Numbered from the stretch's first letter, positions 25,431 through 34,799 are shown. The stretch: 58,080 nt of DNA from a candidate division TA06 bacterium (GCA_004376575.1 SOJN01000143.1:1-58080), one strand, 5' to 3'. Numbers and translations are program-made. Notes: a model not told the origin generated them from the sequence alone.

Positions 25431-26688
25431 CCTTTACTATGACCCTCCACAATTCTGTAGTTGCCTCTCTCAGCTCCTCCCACCAGTCTTCTGCTTTGCC
25501 ACTGAAAGGAACCACAACTGGAAGAAACAGGGCTGCCTGTCCAGTACGCTGCCCGTTTCTCAACACAACCGAGTCCCTGCCTAGCCTATCAACCGAGAAG
25601 AAGAGCATCGTCGCGGCAGCATACGTCATGTCAAGAGGCGTTCCCCTCATGAAGAATGGGAGTGGGCGAATTCTGCCCTTCTTTATGGCCGGGGCAGCAC
25701 GATGAAGAAAGGTCCTGTACTCTCTCAGCCTCCGCAACACATTCTTCCTGCGCAGGAAGGTGATCAAGGCAGAATCGAGAGGGTAATCCTTCACTCCAAA
25801 TGCTTCTTCCAAGCACAGACCAAGGGTCTGTTCCATTTTCGGGACGAGCAGGTTCCAGACCTTCACGGCAACGACTGAACTGCCAGCTGCCACATTCCCA
25901 GGAGAGTACTTCTCGCGGACTCTGTTTTTGTTCGGGTCGAGTTTGTAGTGAGTCCAGAAGCGGGCCTCCTCCAGCAAGCCTTGAAGGCGCGAAGCCACCC
26001 CATCCGAAGACTGCAAGAGCGCACTTAACCTCTCAGCGTATGTGGGCCTGTAATTGTGTTCCAGAACGAGAATACAGGATACTATGTCCAGAAATATTTT
26101 CCCGTTGTGATAGAATGCAAACTCAAACTCAGCGCCTTCAGATTCCCTCAGTGGGTCGATCATCACAAGCTGTGCAGCTATTCTGTTGAACAGGAGAGTG
26201 AGAGCATCATCAAGGGGTATCTCACTTGCCTCAGGTTTCTCTATCTGCGAAAGCGTCTCATCGTCGCCCCACACAACCTTTCCGTGTTCTGCCAGTTCCA
26301 CGTTGAACATGGAAGGGCTCATGTTCTTTAAGTAATCTGTGGTGATGGGTGCGAAGTCGACGTGCGAACAGAACTCCTCTCCCCTGAGTGAATCGGTCAC
26401 GCTGCGAGACATAACAGGAAAGAGGGACCTCGCCTCTGCCACATCTTTCCTATCCTTCGGAACCACAAGGAGGTCATAGTCACTGTAGATTAGCGCCCCT
26501 CCGGAAGATAACTCGCACGAACCCTCCCCTCTGCTCATTCCGCCGGTCAGAATCAAAGAGCGGACTTTTCGCTCCGGGTATGTGTCAAAGAAACCCTCGA
26601 CGGTCTTGACCAGATACTCCTTCATCCTGGTGTCCGCCTCTTCTCGCTGAGCAAGCTTGAAGTCAAGACGGAGATTCAAACCCATCAT
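25417..26688 (-). CDS. Nucleotidyltransferase-fold protein, unknown substrate
   Basis: A 423-residue protein. Near the N-terminus LILTGGMSRGEGSC (46-58) and IYSDYDLLVVP (67-77) form the GG/S plus DxD pattern (Asp70, Asp72) of pol-beta-type nucleotidyltransferases. The remaining about 300 residues are helical and unrecognised. It overlaps the genes on both sides. A role in activating or tagging a sugar is possible but unproven. Confidence 0.6.
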   Translation of the reverse strand: MMGLNLRLDFKLAQREEADTRMKEYLVKTVEGFFDTYPERKVRSLILTGGMSRGEGSCELSSGGALIYSDYDLLVVPKDRKDVAEARSLFPVMSRSVTDSLRGEEFCSHVDFAPITTDYLKNMSPSMFNVELAEHGKVVWGDDETLSQIEKPEASEIPLDDALTLLFNRIAAQLVMIDPLRESEGAEFEFAFYHNGKIFLDIVSCILVLEHNYRPTYAERLSALLQSSDGVASRLQGLLEEARFWTHYKLDPNKNRVREKYSPGNVAAGSSVVAVKVWNLLVPKMEQTLGLCLEEAFGVKDYPLDSALITFLRRKNVLRRLREYRTFLHRAAPAIKKGRIRPLPFFMRGTPLDMTYAAATMLFFSVDRLGRDSVVLRNGQRTGQAALFLPVVVPFSGKAEDWWEELREATTELWRVIVKGGAY

Positions 26689-28619
26689 CTGATCACCCTT
26701 CTAATTTTTGCCAACCCTCTCCCGATTCTGCTTCTCTTCATCTGTTTTCTAAAGAGTCTATACAATCTTTCGCTCTCAACATTAATACTAACCTCGTCCT
26801 TCTCCATTCTGTGCAGCACATACCTCAAGACGGCAGAAGCCGAGTAGACGGCATCGAACATGAGCGGATGGAGCCTCAACTCCTCATCGTAATAGAAACC
26901 TTCTCCGTATCCTCCATACGCATCTTCGGCCTTGAGGGCACCGAAGGCTATCTCAGATTGCCGAAGCCAGAATTCATCCTCTGTATGTCTGTACATCTCG
27001 TAATAGGTTTCAGCAAGCCACACAGTCTCACAGGTCGCAATCCTTGGAGAAAAAGAGAAGATGAGTGTATCGAATGCAGGTACGTCCCACCACCTCTGCC
27101 AGGTAAGGAGATAGGTCGCGAACTCTCGGGCTATTCGCTTGTAGAGCTCTTCCCCGGTGATCTCATAGGCCAGAAGGTTGGCTTGAGCTGCAAATATCGC
27201 TGAAACACCATCCACCTCATCTTGCTTGTTGTCTCTGAGATAACCCGCGGTGAGCACACCACCCTCTGCAAATCGATTCGTCCATTCCAGCGCCTTTCTC
27301 GCACTGACCAAATAGGAGTTGTCTTTGAAGAGACGGTAGGCAAGTAATAGAGCAGTAACACCCTCGCCGTTTCCTCCCACTGAATAGCTCTGCTCACCTG
27401 TCTCCAGTTTGAATTTGGAAATCTCTTCAAAAACCGGATAGGTGCGCGCCCAGTGGCCATCCTCAAACATCGAAGACTTAAGCCAGGAAAGACCTTCCTT
27501 GATTGCTCTTATGAGATTTGAATCGTCATCCCCCAAACATGCTCTCTCCAGAAGAGCTCTCAGAGCGGTCGCCTGCCCCCCGGGGTATCCGGCAATGCCA
27601 GTTCCCAGGTGGCTGTAGAAAATGAGCCTTCGGGATCCGGGATCAAGCCTTGCGGTGTTATGCCAGACCCTGCCGTCCTCCAGGAGGATACTCGCATTTT
27701 CATCCAGCATCAGTTCTTTGGCTCCCCTGGACATTTCCAGAACTGATTCGTCTTTCACCCTCGTAGATAAAGAATAGAGGTCTGACGCAAGCGTGTTGTA
27801 GGTGGGCAAACACCAGTAGCCTCCCAGTGGTGCTCTTCTATCTCTTCTTGTCCCCAACAGAAACAGATTGCATTCCGGGTCAAATACGCTATTAAGCCAG
27901 TTAACTGACTTGTTGAGATGTACATTAAAGTCAGTTTCTCCAACCACAGCGGCATGCCTTCCTTTGAGGAACTCCCTCACAATATCTTTCCAGTCCCCGC
28001 CCTGGTAAAGATGAAAAGAAAGAGATACTCTTTTGCCGTGCAGGTCACGCTTTATCTCCTTCTCTTCAAGCTCAACATGTGGGGATAGCCAGTCATCGTA
28101 GTCGTTTTTCTTTCTTTCGAAGACCTGTTCTTTTGCGACTATACCCAGTTCGAAGACGGTCTCACGCCCTGTAGAGAAAAGGGAGAAGGACAGCGGGATC
28201 TTCGTTCCCTCAATAGTGACATGAATCGGAAAGGCGACGCCAGATGCACCTCTCAGTGAGGAGATGAGAAAAAGGGGCATCTTAACATACATGCACGAGT
28301 GTATCCACCTGCCCTCGAGTTCCTTTGGATATATTCTGGTGCGGCAAAACGCGGGCATCAGAGAAATATCCCTTATGGCCTGAAGGCTGATCTGCTCCCG
28401 CTTGAAATATGCTGCCCCCCCGACAAAAGCATAGCCTGGTTTCTCAAAGAAGCTGAACCTGGCAAGAGACTGCCATGTCTCACCGGTAAGGGGTATGTCT
28501 ATGTTGAGTGAGTTTCCTTCTCTTCGGAAGGTTCCATCAGTCTGTATGTGAGGCTCTTTTCCCGTAGTGGACTCCTCGGTATCTACCCATGGACCTGGCC
28601 AGTCTATAAAACGGTGAAT
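26685..28619 (-). CDS. Alpha/alpha-toroid protein (C5-epimerase/glycosidase-like), ATT start proposed
   Basis: The C-terminal half has repeated helix pairs with aromatic and Gly-rich turns (YSVGGNGEGVTALLLAYRLF, DGVSAIFAAQANLLAYEITG, CETVWLAETYYEMYRH) that fit an (alpha/alpha)6 toroid as in glucuronyl C5-epimerases and six-hairpin glycosidases. The N-terminal half looks like a beta domain. The first ATG is at 28358, but the frame stays protein-like for 87 codons further upstream. The only well-placed start there is ATT at 28619-28617, 8 nt after a perfect AAGGAG. With it the product is 644 residues and overlaps the GT2 gene by 83 bp. No signal peptide is obvious. Confidence 0.6.
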   Translation of the reverse strand: MHRFIDWPGPWVDTEESTTGKEPHIQTDGTFRREGNSLNIDIPLTGETWQSLARFSFFEKPGYAFVGGAAYFKREQISLQAIRDISLMPAFCRTRIYPKELEGRWIHSCMYVKMPLFLISSLRGASGVAFPIHVTIEGTKIPLSFSLFSTGRETVFELGIVAKEQVFERKKNDYDDWLSPHVELEEKEIKRDLHGKRVSLSFHLYQGGDWKDIVREFLKGRHAAVVGETDFNVHLNKSVNWLNSVFDPECNLFLLGTRRDRRAPLGGYWCLPTYNTLASDLYSLSTRVKDESVLEMSRGAKELMLDENASILLEDGRVWHNTARLDPGSRRLIFYSHLGTGIAGYPGGQATALRALLERACLGDDDSNLIRAIKEGLSWLKSSMFEDGHWARTYPVFEEISKFKLETGEQSYSVGGNGEGVTALLLAYRLFKDNSYLVSARKALEWTNRFAEGGVLTAGYLRDNKQDEVDGVSAIFAAQANLLAYEITGEELYKRIAREFATYLLTWQRWWDVPAFDTLIFSFSPRIATCETVWLAETYYEMYRHTEDEFWLRQSEIAFGALKAEDAYGGYGEGFYYDEELRLHPLMFDAVYSASAVLRYVLHRMEKDEVSINVESERLYRLFRKQMKRSRIGRGLAKIRRVIR

Positions 28620-29394
28620 AGAACATGCTCCTTAAGTTCATTCCACTCCGTGCGATGAATCTCATGTCCAGAACTGTCTGTATTGCAGTCTCGACAAGCA
28701 CCTGCTCAAGACTCACCCTCAAAGATGGGTCCAAGCTTGCTACTCCGCAGGTGACTCGCTTCATTCGTCTGTATGCCGCCATAAATGCGTCGTCATCAGA
28801 GTGAAAAACGGCAGCGTCGGGCTCGTACACAACCACATGCCCCTCTTCCTGGACCCTGCGCGCCCAATCCCAGTCCTCGGCCCCGGCTATTGATTCGCTA
28901 AACCTTATTCTGTTCCAGACTTCCTTTTTGATCGCTGAGTTGACATTCGAAAAAAAGTAATCCTCTGACTGCACCTTCCTCTCTGTACCGTAGCGAATCT
29001 GCAAATCCCTTTTTTCCGAGAGATTTGTTCTGGGGCCTGCAATCTGCCTTCCATAAACCCCTGCAGTCCTTGCGTCTTTAAGTGCACCAGTCAGTTTTGC
29101 CAGCCAATTCTCATCCGCTGGCTGTGCGTCCGCGCTCAAGGAGACGAGCAAATCTGAGCTGGCCCGTTCAAAACCTATGTTGAGCGCCCGGCCATAAGTG
29201 AACTCTTCTGGTTCTATCTGAACAACTATCGTTTCGAAGTGGGATGCAATTTGAAGAGTATTATCGCAGGATCCGGAATCTACTACTATGATCTCATCCG
29301 GCTTCTTGGTCTGTGCGCAGACAACCTCAAGGGTCTCTCTGATGAACTCCTCCTCATTCTTGGTCCTTATGATTACCGCGACGGATGGAGCCAT
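28537..29394 (-). CDS. GT2 glycosyltransferase, first gene of the glycan operon
   Basis: A 285-residue GT-A enzyme starting VAVIIRTKNEEEFIRETLEV, with donor-site VVDSGSCDNTL (38-48) and the DxD-like LSADAQPADENWLAKL. GAEDWDWARRVQEEGH is the acceptor/base region. It is the first gene after the promoter at 29453-29481, and its 3' end overlaps the proposed start of the toroid gene. Confidence 0.86.
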   Translation of the reverse strand: MAPSVAVIIRTKNEEEFIRETLEVVCAQTKKPDEIIVVDSGSCDNTLQIASHFETIVVQIEPEEFTYGRALNIGFERASSDLLVSLSADAQPADENWLAKLTGALKDARTAGVYGRQIAGPRTNLSEKRDLQIRYGTERKVQSEDYFFSNVNSAIKKEVWNRIRFSESIAGAEDWDWARRVQEEGHVVVYEPDAAVFHSDDDAFMAAYRRMKRVTCGVASLDPSLRVSLEQVLVETAIQTVLDMRFIARSGMNLRSMFYSPFYRLARSMGRYRGVHYGKRASHTD

Positions 29395-29452
29395 CTTCCC
29401 TCGTAAAATCTAACCCCGTTGCCGGGGCGAATACTCCTGATGAATTCGCATA

Positions 29453-29481
29453 AGTATAAGAAATCATTGACACTATGTCAA
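29453..29481 (-). promoter_or_regulatory. Sigma70 promoter of the glycan operon
   Basis: Minus-strand TTGACA (29481-29476), 17 nt, TATACT (29458-29453). The -35 is part of a TTGACA-3 nt-TGTCAA palindrome (29467-29481), a possible operator. It precedes 16 genes that follow with overlaps or short gaps down to 10252. Confidence 0.75.
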
Positions 29482-29522
29482 GTCAAGACTCAATCCGCAG
29501 GCGACCACTGTCTGCAAACTGC

Positions 29523-29600
29523 CAAAGTTCAAAAGTTCGTATCTGCCTGCCCGGGCCGTTCGACGGCCGGGCGTTCCACGGTCCCCCGCTTCGCGGGGTC
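29523..29600 (+). repeat. Family B repeat, variant with two hairpins
   Basis: CAAAGTTCAAAAGTTCG leads to CTGCCTGCCC as in the other copies. Here the hairpins are GCCCGGGCCG/CGGCCGGGC (29549-29572, one bulge) and CCCCGC/GCGGGG (29584-29598). The trailing GGTCACC is shared with the copy at 10244. Confidence 0.7.
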
Positions 29601-29639
29601 ACCATGTCGTGTTTGGGAGATTGCTGAGTTTATCGAAGG

Positions 29640-29866
29640 GCGCAGCTGTTTTCAGGAGATCCTTCGAGTATCGCTCCCTTCGGCGCTGCCTCAGGACTAA
29701 TTTCCCTAGACTTCGCCCCTCGATAGACTCCCTCCGACTTCGCGAAGGACACGCGGGGCTACGCTCGGGATCGAGACTCTCTAAGCTTCGACTCCGTCTC
29801 AGCAAGAGAGACTAAGCACGACGAAATATGTCTCGCGCCTTCTTGCGAAGGCTCGGCCCTATTTCG
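29640..29866 (-). repeat. Composite palindromic element A+C, copy 2
   Basis: Read on the minus strand, module A spans 29866-29822: CGAAATA and TATTTCG arms enclose a GCCTTC-GCAA-GAAGGC hairpin. Module C follows at about 29700-29640, from TCCTGAGG to TCGAAGGATC. The 5' arm supplies the last codons (PKTK) and TAG stop of the O-antigen ligase gene. Confidence 0.8.
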
Positions 29867-31754
29867 TTTTCGGGCTTATATAGCTTTGCGCGGGGAGAAG
29901 GGACCAGTCAAACTCCAGAAGCGTCTTCTCGTAATCATTCTGAATCCTCAGCTCCAAATGTTGCAGTCTCTTTTCTCGAAGAACCTGATACTGTTCCTCT
30001 TTCTTGTCTGTCATTCCAAGAGTTCCATAAACCTGGGCAAGCATGAATCGGGCAACAAGATAATTTGGCTCCACACTGACCAACATCTTCAACTCGCTGG
30101 CAGCCTTGTCGTAGGACCCCCCTTCTATGTAGACTGCTGCCAGCTTCTTTCTGAGGAATGGATTGTAGGGATCCACATTGACAGCCCCTCTTAGAAGCGT
30201 TGCCACGCCAGAATAGGCTTCCCTTTGACCGATATTCTGTTTCTGGTCATATATGAAATCCGCAAAATCCTCCCAGAAGATCCTGTCGACTGGGTTGGAT
30301 TTGATCGCAGATTCAAACCTCGTCTGTGTAAGATACAGATCTCCTGCACTCTTCGTCTCGTCATACCTCTTTGCATACAGCTTGCCCAGGGCATTGTGAT
30401 AGATAGCTTCGTTCGGAGAAAGCGCAAGGGCCACTCTGCAAGATCCTATTGCCCTGTCTACGTCATTCCTCTTCACCTTTTTCGCCATACTATTGTAAAA
30501 AGATATGGAAACTGCCGGGCGGAGCACAATAACGGCATAAATAATCGCGAGCGCAAAAAGATATATCTTGGCCCTTTTTGGCGGTCTGAAGCTCCTCATG
30601 CTGACAGACGCAGAACACAGAATGCCTGCCAGGGCGAAGAATGCATACCCATTAATTGGAAGGTATAGCGCATTATCCACCAGAGAATGTGCCAGAAGCG
30701 CAATGACAGCAGCCAGCGATCCAGCAATGAGAGGGTCTTTCGTTTTTGCAAACCTGACTCCGCTGACCAGAACAGAAGAGAAGAACACCAGAAACGCGGC
30801 AAGACCAGCGATGCCAGTGGTGGCCAGATACTGAAGGTATTGATTGTGTGCTATCTTCGCCACCTTTGCGTACCTGCCAACTGCATGCTGAACAGGAAAG
30901 TTTGTCATTCTCGAATAGTATACATAGTTCCGGAATCCTACACCCGCAGATGGCCTCATTTTGGCAATCTCCAGAGACTGCTTCCAGATATTCGGCCTCT
31001 CCATCGCGTAGATATCTTGTTTACCCGCTGTCAGTATCCTATCCCGTATCGGGTTTGGAACAACCGCGGCTACGATTACCACACCAACAAGTATGGCCAG
31101 CCACCTCTTGCTTTTTAATATACCCAGAACGATCAGAGATGCTGCAAGGGCAATGAGTCCTGCCCTTGCTCGCGTCAGAAATAGGGCGACGAACAACAAC
31201 AGAGAAATAGGCACATAGACCGCCAGCCGTTTCAGTCCGGAGCTCCTGGAAAACAGAACGAATCCAGCAGCAAGAGAAAGCCCGATTATGAGTGTATCAA
31301 CAAGATAGGTCGGATAGACAAGTGTCCCCGAGACTCTACTCGTGCCAGAGGCCGCCTGAACGATTGCATGGACAGACTGGACGACGCCAACCCCAATCAG
31401 TATATATGCAACCTTTCTCTTCAGAGTCTCTTTGGGGAGATTCATGCAAATCAAAAAGAGCAAGAGATATGAGAAGACCTCATGCAGACCCTTGAAGCTG
31501 GGATAAGGATTCCTGGAAAAAATCGTAGAAATGAACAAAACGCCTGCAAGAAGTATGGCAGGAAGGTTCGCGACGGAAGACCTGAACGTGAACCCACCCT
31601 TTGCCACCATCGAGTAAAGCCATACTACAACACCAACGATCACAATAAACTCGCTCAACGCGAGGATGTATTGCGGCTCTCCCCCTTTTACCAGGTTGAG
31701 AGCGAAAAGTAGAGCAATTGTCGTTAAGAGAAATGTGCTAATTCTTTGACTCAT
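29859..31754 (-). CDS. O-antigen ligase/polymerase (Wzy_C) with C-terminal TPRs
   Basis: A 631-residue protein with about 11-12 membrane helices in the first 420 residues. The Wzy_C/WaaL domain has the TRARAG motif at 194-199, RPNIWKQSLEI and the periplasmic loop GVGFRNY (271-277) through HNQYLQYLATTG (303-314). Residues about 430-620 are TPR-like helices, e.g. YHNALGKLYAKRY and YLVARFMLAQVYGTLG. It would polymerise glycan or ligate it to lipid A or protein. A pilin O-oligosaccharyltransferase is also possible given its place after pilR. It lies 73 bp after pilR. Its last codons come from a repeat element. Confidence 0.85.
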   Translation of the reverse strand: MSQRISTFLLTTIALLFALNLVKGGEPQYILALSEFIVIVGVVVWLYSMVAKGGFTFRSSVANLPAILLAGVLFISTIFSRNPYPSFKGLHEVFSYLLLFLICMNLPKETLKRKVAYILIGVGVVQSVHAIVQAASGTSRVSGTLVYPTYLVDTLIIGLSLAAGFVLFSRSSGLKRLAVYVPISLLLFVALFLTRARAGLIALAASLIVLGILKSKRWLAILVGVVIVAAVVPNPIRDRILTAGKQDIYAMERPNIWKQSLEIAKMRPSAGVGFRNYVYYSRMTNFPVQHAVGRYAKVAKIAHNQYLQYLATTGIAGLAAFLVFFSSVLVSGVRFAKTKDPLIAGSLAAVIALLAHSLVDNALYLPINGYAFFALAGILCSASVSMRSFRPPKRAKIYLFALAIIYAVIVLRPAVSISFYNSMAKKVKRNDVDRAIGSCRVALALSPNEAIYHNALGKLYAKRYDETKSAGDLYLTQTRFESAIKSNPVDRIFWEDFADFIYDQKQNIGQREAYSGVATLLRGAVNVDPYNPFLRKKLAAVYIEGGSYDKAASELKMLVSVEPNYLVARFMLAQVYGTLGMTDKKEEQYQVLREKRLQHLELRIQNDYEKTLLEFDWSLLPAQSYISPKTK

Positions 31755-31827
31755 AGCTCGACTTTTGAAAATCCCAGATCCCTCATACCAGAGAATCTGG
31801 GAAGCTGAAACACCCTGATTATGACTT

Positions 31828-33168
31828 TTACTTCTTATCCATTCCGTATCTCTTTAGCTTTCTATAGAGGGTCGATGGATGTATGCCGAGAGTCCTTGCA
31901 GCCTTAGCTGCATTCCAAGCGGTCTCCTCCAGTGCAGAAGCTATCGCCTCCTTCTCTTTCTCTTTCAGGGAACCAAACACCTGCTTTGGTGTCTCCTGTA
32001 TCATCTTCTCAGGAAGGTCCCCAATTCTTACGGTGTCCCCCTCCTGGAGTACAATTGCTCTCTCTATTGCATTCTCGAGTTCCCTCACATTTCCTGGCCA
32101 TGAGTAACGCATCATAACCTGTGAGGCCCCAGACGATATCTTCTTCAGGGGAACTCCCATCTTAGTACAGTATTTCTTCAGAAAATAATCTGTGAGAAGG
32201 GGAATATCAGTTCGTCTTTCCTTCATAGGTGGTATGCGCAGCGGGATAACATTCAATCTATAAAAGAGGTCCTTCCTGAACACCCCGTCGTCCATCTTCT
32301 GCTCAAGGTCTTCATTCGTCGCCGCAATCACCCTTACGTCCACCTTGATCGGAGAAGTACTGCCTACCGGCACAATCTCCCTTTCCTGCAATACACGCAG
32401 AAGCTTCACCTGAGTGCCCGGCGAAGTTTCGCCAACCTCATCCAGGAAGAACGTCCCTTTGTCTGCCACCTGAAAAAGGCCTGCCTTGTCCTTGATAGCA
32501 CCTGTAAAGGAGCCCTTCTTGTGTCCAAACAGCTCGCTTTCCAGTAGAGTTTCAGGAAGTGCGCCGCAGTTTATTGTTATGAAAGCCCTATCCACCCGGT
32601 TACTTCTATTGTGAATCTCTTTGGCGATGATCTCTTTTCCAGTCCCGCTGTCTCCATAGATCATTATCGTGGAATCCGATTTTGATATCTTATCCACCAT
32701 AGCTAGCACGTTCATAAAAGCGGGGCTTTTTCCGATGATCTTTCTTTCGCCTTCCTTCTTCTTCAGCACCGCTTTAAGGTATATGTTTTCCCGCTTCAGC
32801 CTTTCGCTCTCCATTATCTTTTCCAGCCTCAGTTTCACCTCTTCTATCTTGAATGGCTTCGTTATGTAGTCGGCAGCGCCACCCCTTAGAGCTTCTATCG
32901 CCGACTCCATCGACCCGAAGGCAGTGGTCATTATAATATTGGCAGAGGGGTTGAGCCCCTTTATCTCTTTCAAGAGTTCAAGGCCATCCAGCTTAGGCAT
33001 TCGTATGTCGGTTATTATTGCATCAAATCTGTCCTTTTTGTACAGCTCCAGCGCCTGTTCGCCATTTTCTGCGCACTTTATCTCGTAGCCTTCTTTCTTC
33101 AAGGCAATGGAGAGCCATTCACGTATTGATTCTTCGTCATCGACTATCATAACACGTTCACGGGCCAT
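31828..33168 (-). CDS. pilR: Sigma54-dependent response regulator, PilR-like
   Basis: 446 residues from ATG 33168, which has GGGGAG 8-9 nt upstream; a GTG at 33177 is the alternative. Receiver domain with Asp54 (IITDIRMP), AAA+ domain with Walker A GDSGTGKE (172-179), the sigma54 loop GSFTGA (219-224, Ser for the common Ala), and a Fis-type HTH at the end (AAKAARTLGIHPSTLYRKLK). It follows pilS directly, in an operon with pilus motor genes, so PilR is the best assignment. It should activate a sigma54 promoter of a major pilin gene that is not in this window. Confidence 0.9.
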   Translation of the reverse strand: MARERVMIVDDEESIREWLSIALKKEGYEIKCAENGEQALELYKKDRFDAIITDIRMPKLDGLELLKEIKGLNPSANIIMTTAFGSMESAIEALRGGAADYITKPFKIEEVKLRLEKIMESERLKRENIYLKAVLKKKEGERKIIGKSPAFMNVLAMVDKISKSDSTIMIYGDSGTGKEIIAKEIHNRSNRVDRAFITINCGALPETLLESELFGHKKGSFTGAIKDKAGLFQVADKGTFFLDEVGETSPGTQVKLLRVLQEREIVPVGSTSPIKVDVRVIAATNEDLEQKMDDGVFRKDLFYRLNVIPLRIPPMKERRTDIPLLTDYFLKKYCTKMGVPLKKISSGASQVMMRYSWPGNVRELENAIERAIVLQEGDTVRIGDLPEKMIQETPKQVFGSLKEKEKEAIASALEETAWNAAKAARTLGIHPSTLYRKLKRYGMDKK

Positions 33169-33173
33169 GAGAA

Positions 33174-34799
33174 TCACTCCCCTTCCTTACTGGAGTCAGA
33201 CTTGCGCAACCACACTGTGAATTTTGACCCCTTACCAGGGTTGCTTTCCACATCAATCCACCCCTCGTGCTTTTCCACTATTTTGTGAGCTATGGAAAGC
33301 CCCAGACCAATCCCCTTCTTTCTCGTGGAGTAGAACGGTTGGAAAATCCTGGATATCGCGCTCTTCTTTATTCCGATTCCAGTATCTGTGACTGCCACGC
33401 CAAATGCCCCGTCTGTCTGGAGCACCTCGATGGTAAGCTGCCCACCATCATTCATTGCACTAAGCGAGTTAAGACAAAGATTCAGGAAGACCTGTTTTAC
33501 CTGCTCAGGATCCGCGCTCACTGTGGCATCTGCGTCAGATAGTACTGTTCTCAGTTCAATTGTCTCCCTGAAATCCGGGTGAGCCTTGACTAAATCCAGG
33601 ACCTCTTCAATCACTCTGTTAAGCGACACCTTCCGGAAACTCGGGTCCTTTGAGCGGGCAAACCTCAAAAAGTGCTCTATTATTGTGTCGAGCCTGTCCG
33701 TCTCTTTTATCACCAGATGCATCAGCCTCTTCCTGTCACCACCATAGTCAGTCTCACTGGCAAGCATTTCTACCGAGCCTCTTATTGAGGCCAGGGGGTT
33801 CCTTATTTCATGTGCCATATCTGCTGAAAGTTGTCCTATGGCTGCCATTCTCTCCGAACGCTTCAACCTCTCCTGAGTCTCCCTCACATCCGTCAGGTCG
33901 CTGAATAGCACAAGGTATCCCCTGCGCTGTCCTATCTTGTTCTCCATCACCTTACCGCTCACACCCACCGGCTTGATTCGTCCCCCGCCTAGATGTATGT
34001 CGATCTCTCGCCTGTATTCGTTCCGGCTGGCCTTAAGCCCCTCAAGTATCAGTTGGGTCAGGCCCTGCGCCCCCTTCGGCATAATCTCCTCAAGCATCCG
34101 TCCGCCAGCACCACCAGATTCACAATCCAGAATCGCCCCCGCGGCCCAGTTGAAGTAAATGATACGGCCTGCCGCATCAACAGTGATTACACCTGCTCCC
34201 ATGTTTTCAAGTATGTCATCTGTGGTAAGCTTCACGTCCTCCAATTCCTGGACACCCTTACGTAGTCTTTCCGCAAGATACGTCCCCATGGCCGCCACCC
34301 CAAAGAAGAACAACACATGCATATAGCCACGAAGGAAAATATAATCCCTCACATATTCCACGTCCAGACCGGGCTGAAGCCATTGGAAGTAGTTTCGGTA
34401 TTCGGAAGCCAGGAGCAACAAATATGATATCGAAGAGAGCAAGGCCATTGTGAAGCTTCCGCGGCCAACCAGAAACAGAGCCCCGCATATCACTGGCACG
34501 AAGTACAGGAGAGAAAACTGGCTTTCTGCACCTCCGGAGAAACCGACAATGGCAGTGGCCAGAACAACATCTGTGGCTAGCTGGGCCCACACGAAGGGGC
34601 GAAAGGGCAACCGCTTCCGCAGAGCGAACCAGTAGACAAGGCTCAGGATATAGGTTATGAAGACAAGAAGAGCCAGGGGTATGACCTTGGAGGGCTCTTC
34701 TCTGAGAATGAAAGTCCCTACCCCCAGTATGGCGCTAACACCTATGGGACGTGATATGATGAGCCAATCTAGGGTCTGGGTAGGCCTCTGGGGACTCAT
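33174..34799 (-). CDS. pilS: Sensor histidine kinase, PilS-like
   Basis: A 541-residue protein. Six hydrophobic helices in the first 180 residues make up the PilS-type sensor, followed by a PAS domain (about 190-300, ILENMGAGVITVDAAG), HisKA with His330 in MAHEIRNPLASIRG, and an HATPase domain with the N-box (NLCLNSLSAM), DTGIGI and GIGLGLSIA. It overlaps pilR by a few bases and follows pilC after 54 bp. It is likely to monitor pilin in the membrane and phosphorylate PilR. Confidence 0.88.
   Translation of the reverse strand: MSPQRPTQTLDWLIISRPIGVSAILGVGTFILREEPSKVIPLALLVFITYILSLVYWFALRKRLPFRPFVWAQLATDVVLATAIVGFSGGAESQFSLLYFVPVICGALFLVGRGSFTMALLSSISYLLLLASEYRNYFQWLQPGLDVEYVRDYIFLRGYMHVLFFFGVAAMGTYLAERLRKGVQELEDVKLTTDDILENMGAGVITVDAAGRIIYFNWAAGAILDCESGGAGGRMLEEIMPKGAQGLTQLILEGLKASRNEYRREIDIHLGGGRIKPVGVSGKVMENKIGQRRGYLVLFSDLTDVRETQERLKRSERMAAIGQLSADMAHEIRNPLASIRGSVEMLASETDYGGDRKRLMHLVIKETDRLDTIIEHFLRFARSKDPSFRKVSLNRVIEEVLDLVKAHPDFRETIELRTVLSDADATVSADPEQVKQVFLNLCLNSLSAMNDGGQLTIEVLQTDGAFGVAVTDTGIGIKKSAISRIFQPFYSTRKKGIGLGLSIAHKIVEKHEGWIDVESNPGKGSKFTVWLRKSDSSKEGE

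Larger units (their letters stand above)
29395..29858. other. 464-bp intergenic region rich in repeats and a promoter
   Basis: Holds the glycan operon promoter, a CCCCG-4 nt-CGGGG hairpin in the leader (29414-29427), a family B repeat (29523-29600), and the C part (29640-29700) and A part (29822-29866) of the composite element, with many TCGAAGG/CCTTCGA words between. No credible gene. Confidence 0.8.

Noticed and set aside
29599-29815. 68-codon frames on both strands in the 29.4-29.9 kb gap
   Set aside because: They read through TCGAAGG palindromic repeats, which give open frames on both strands.
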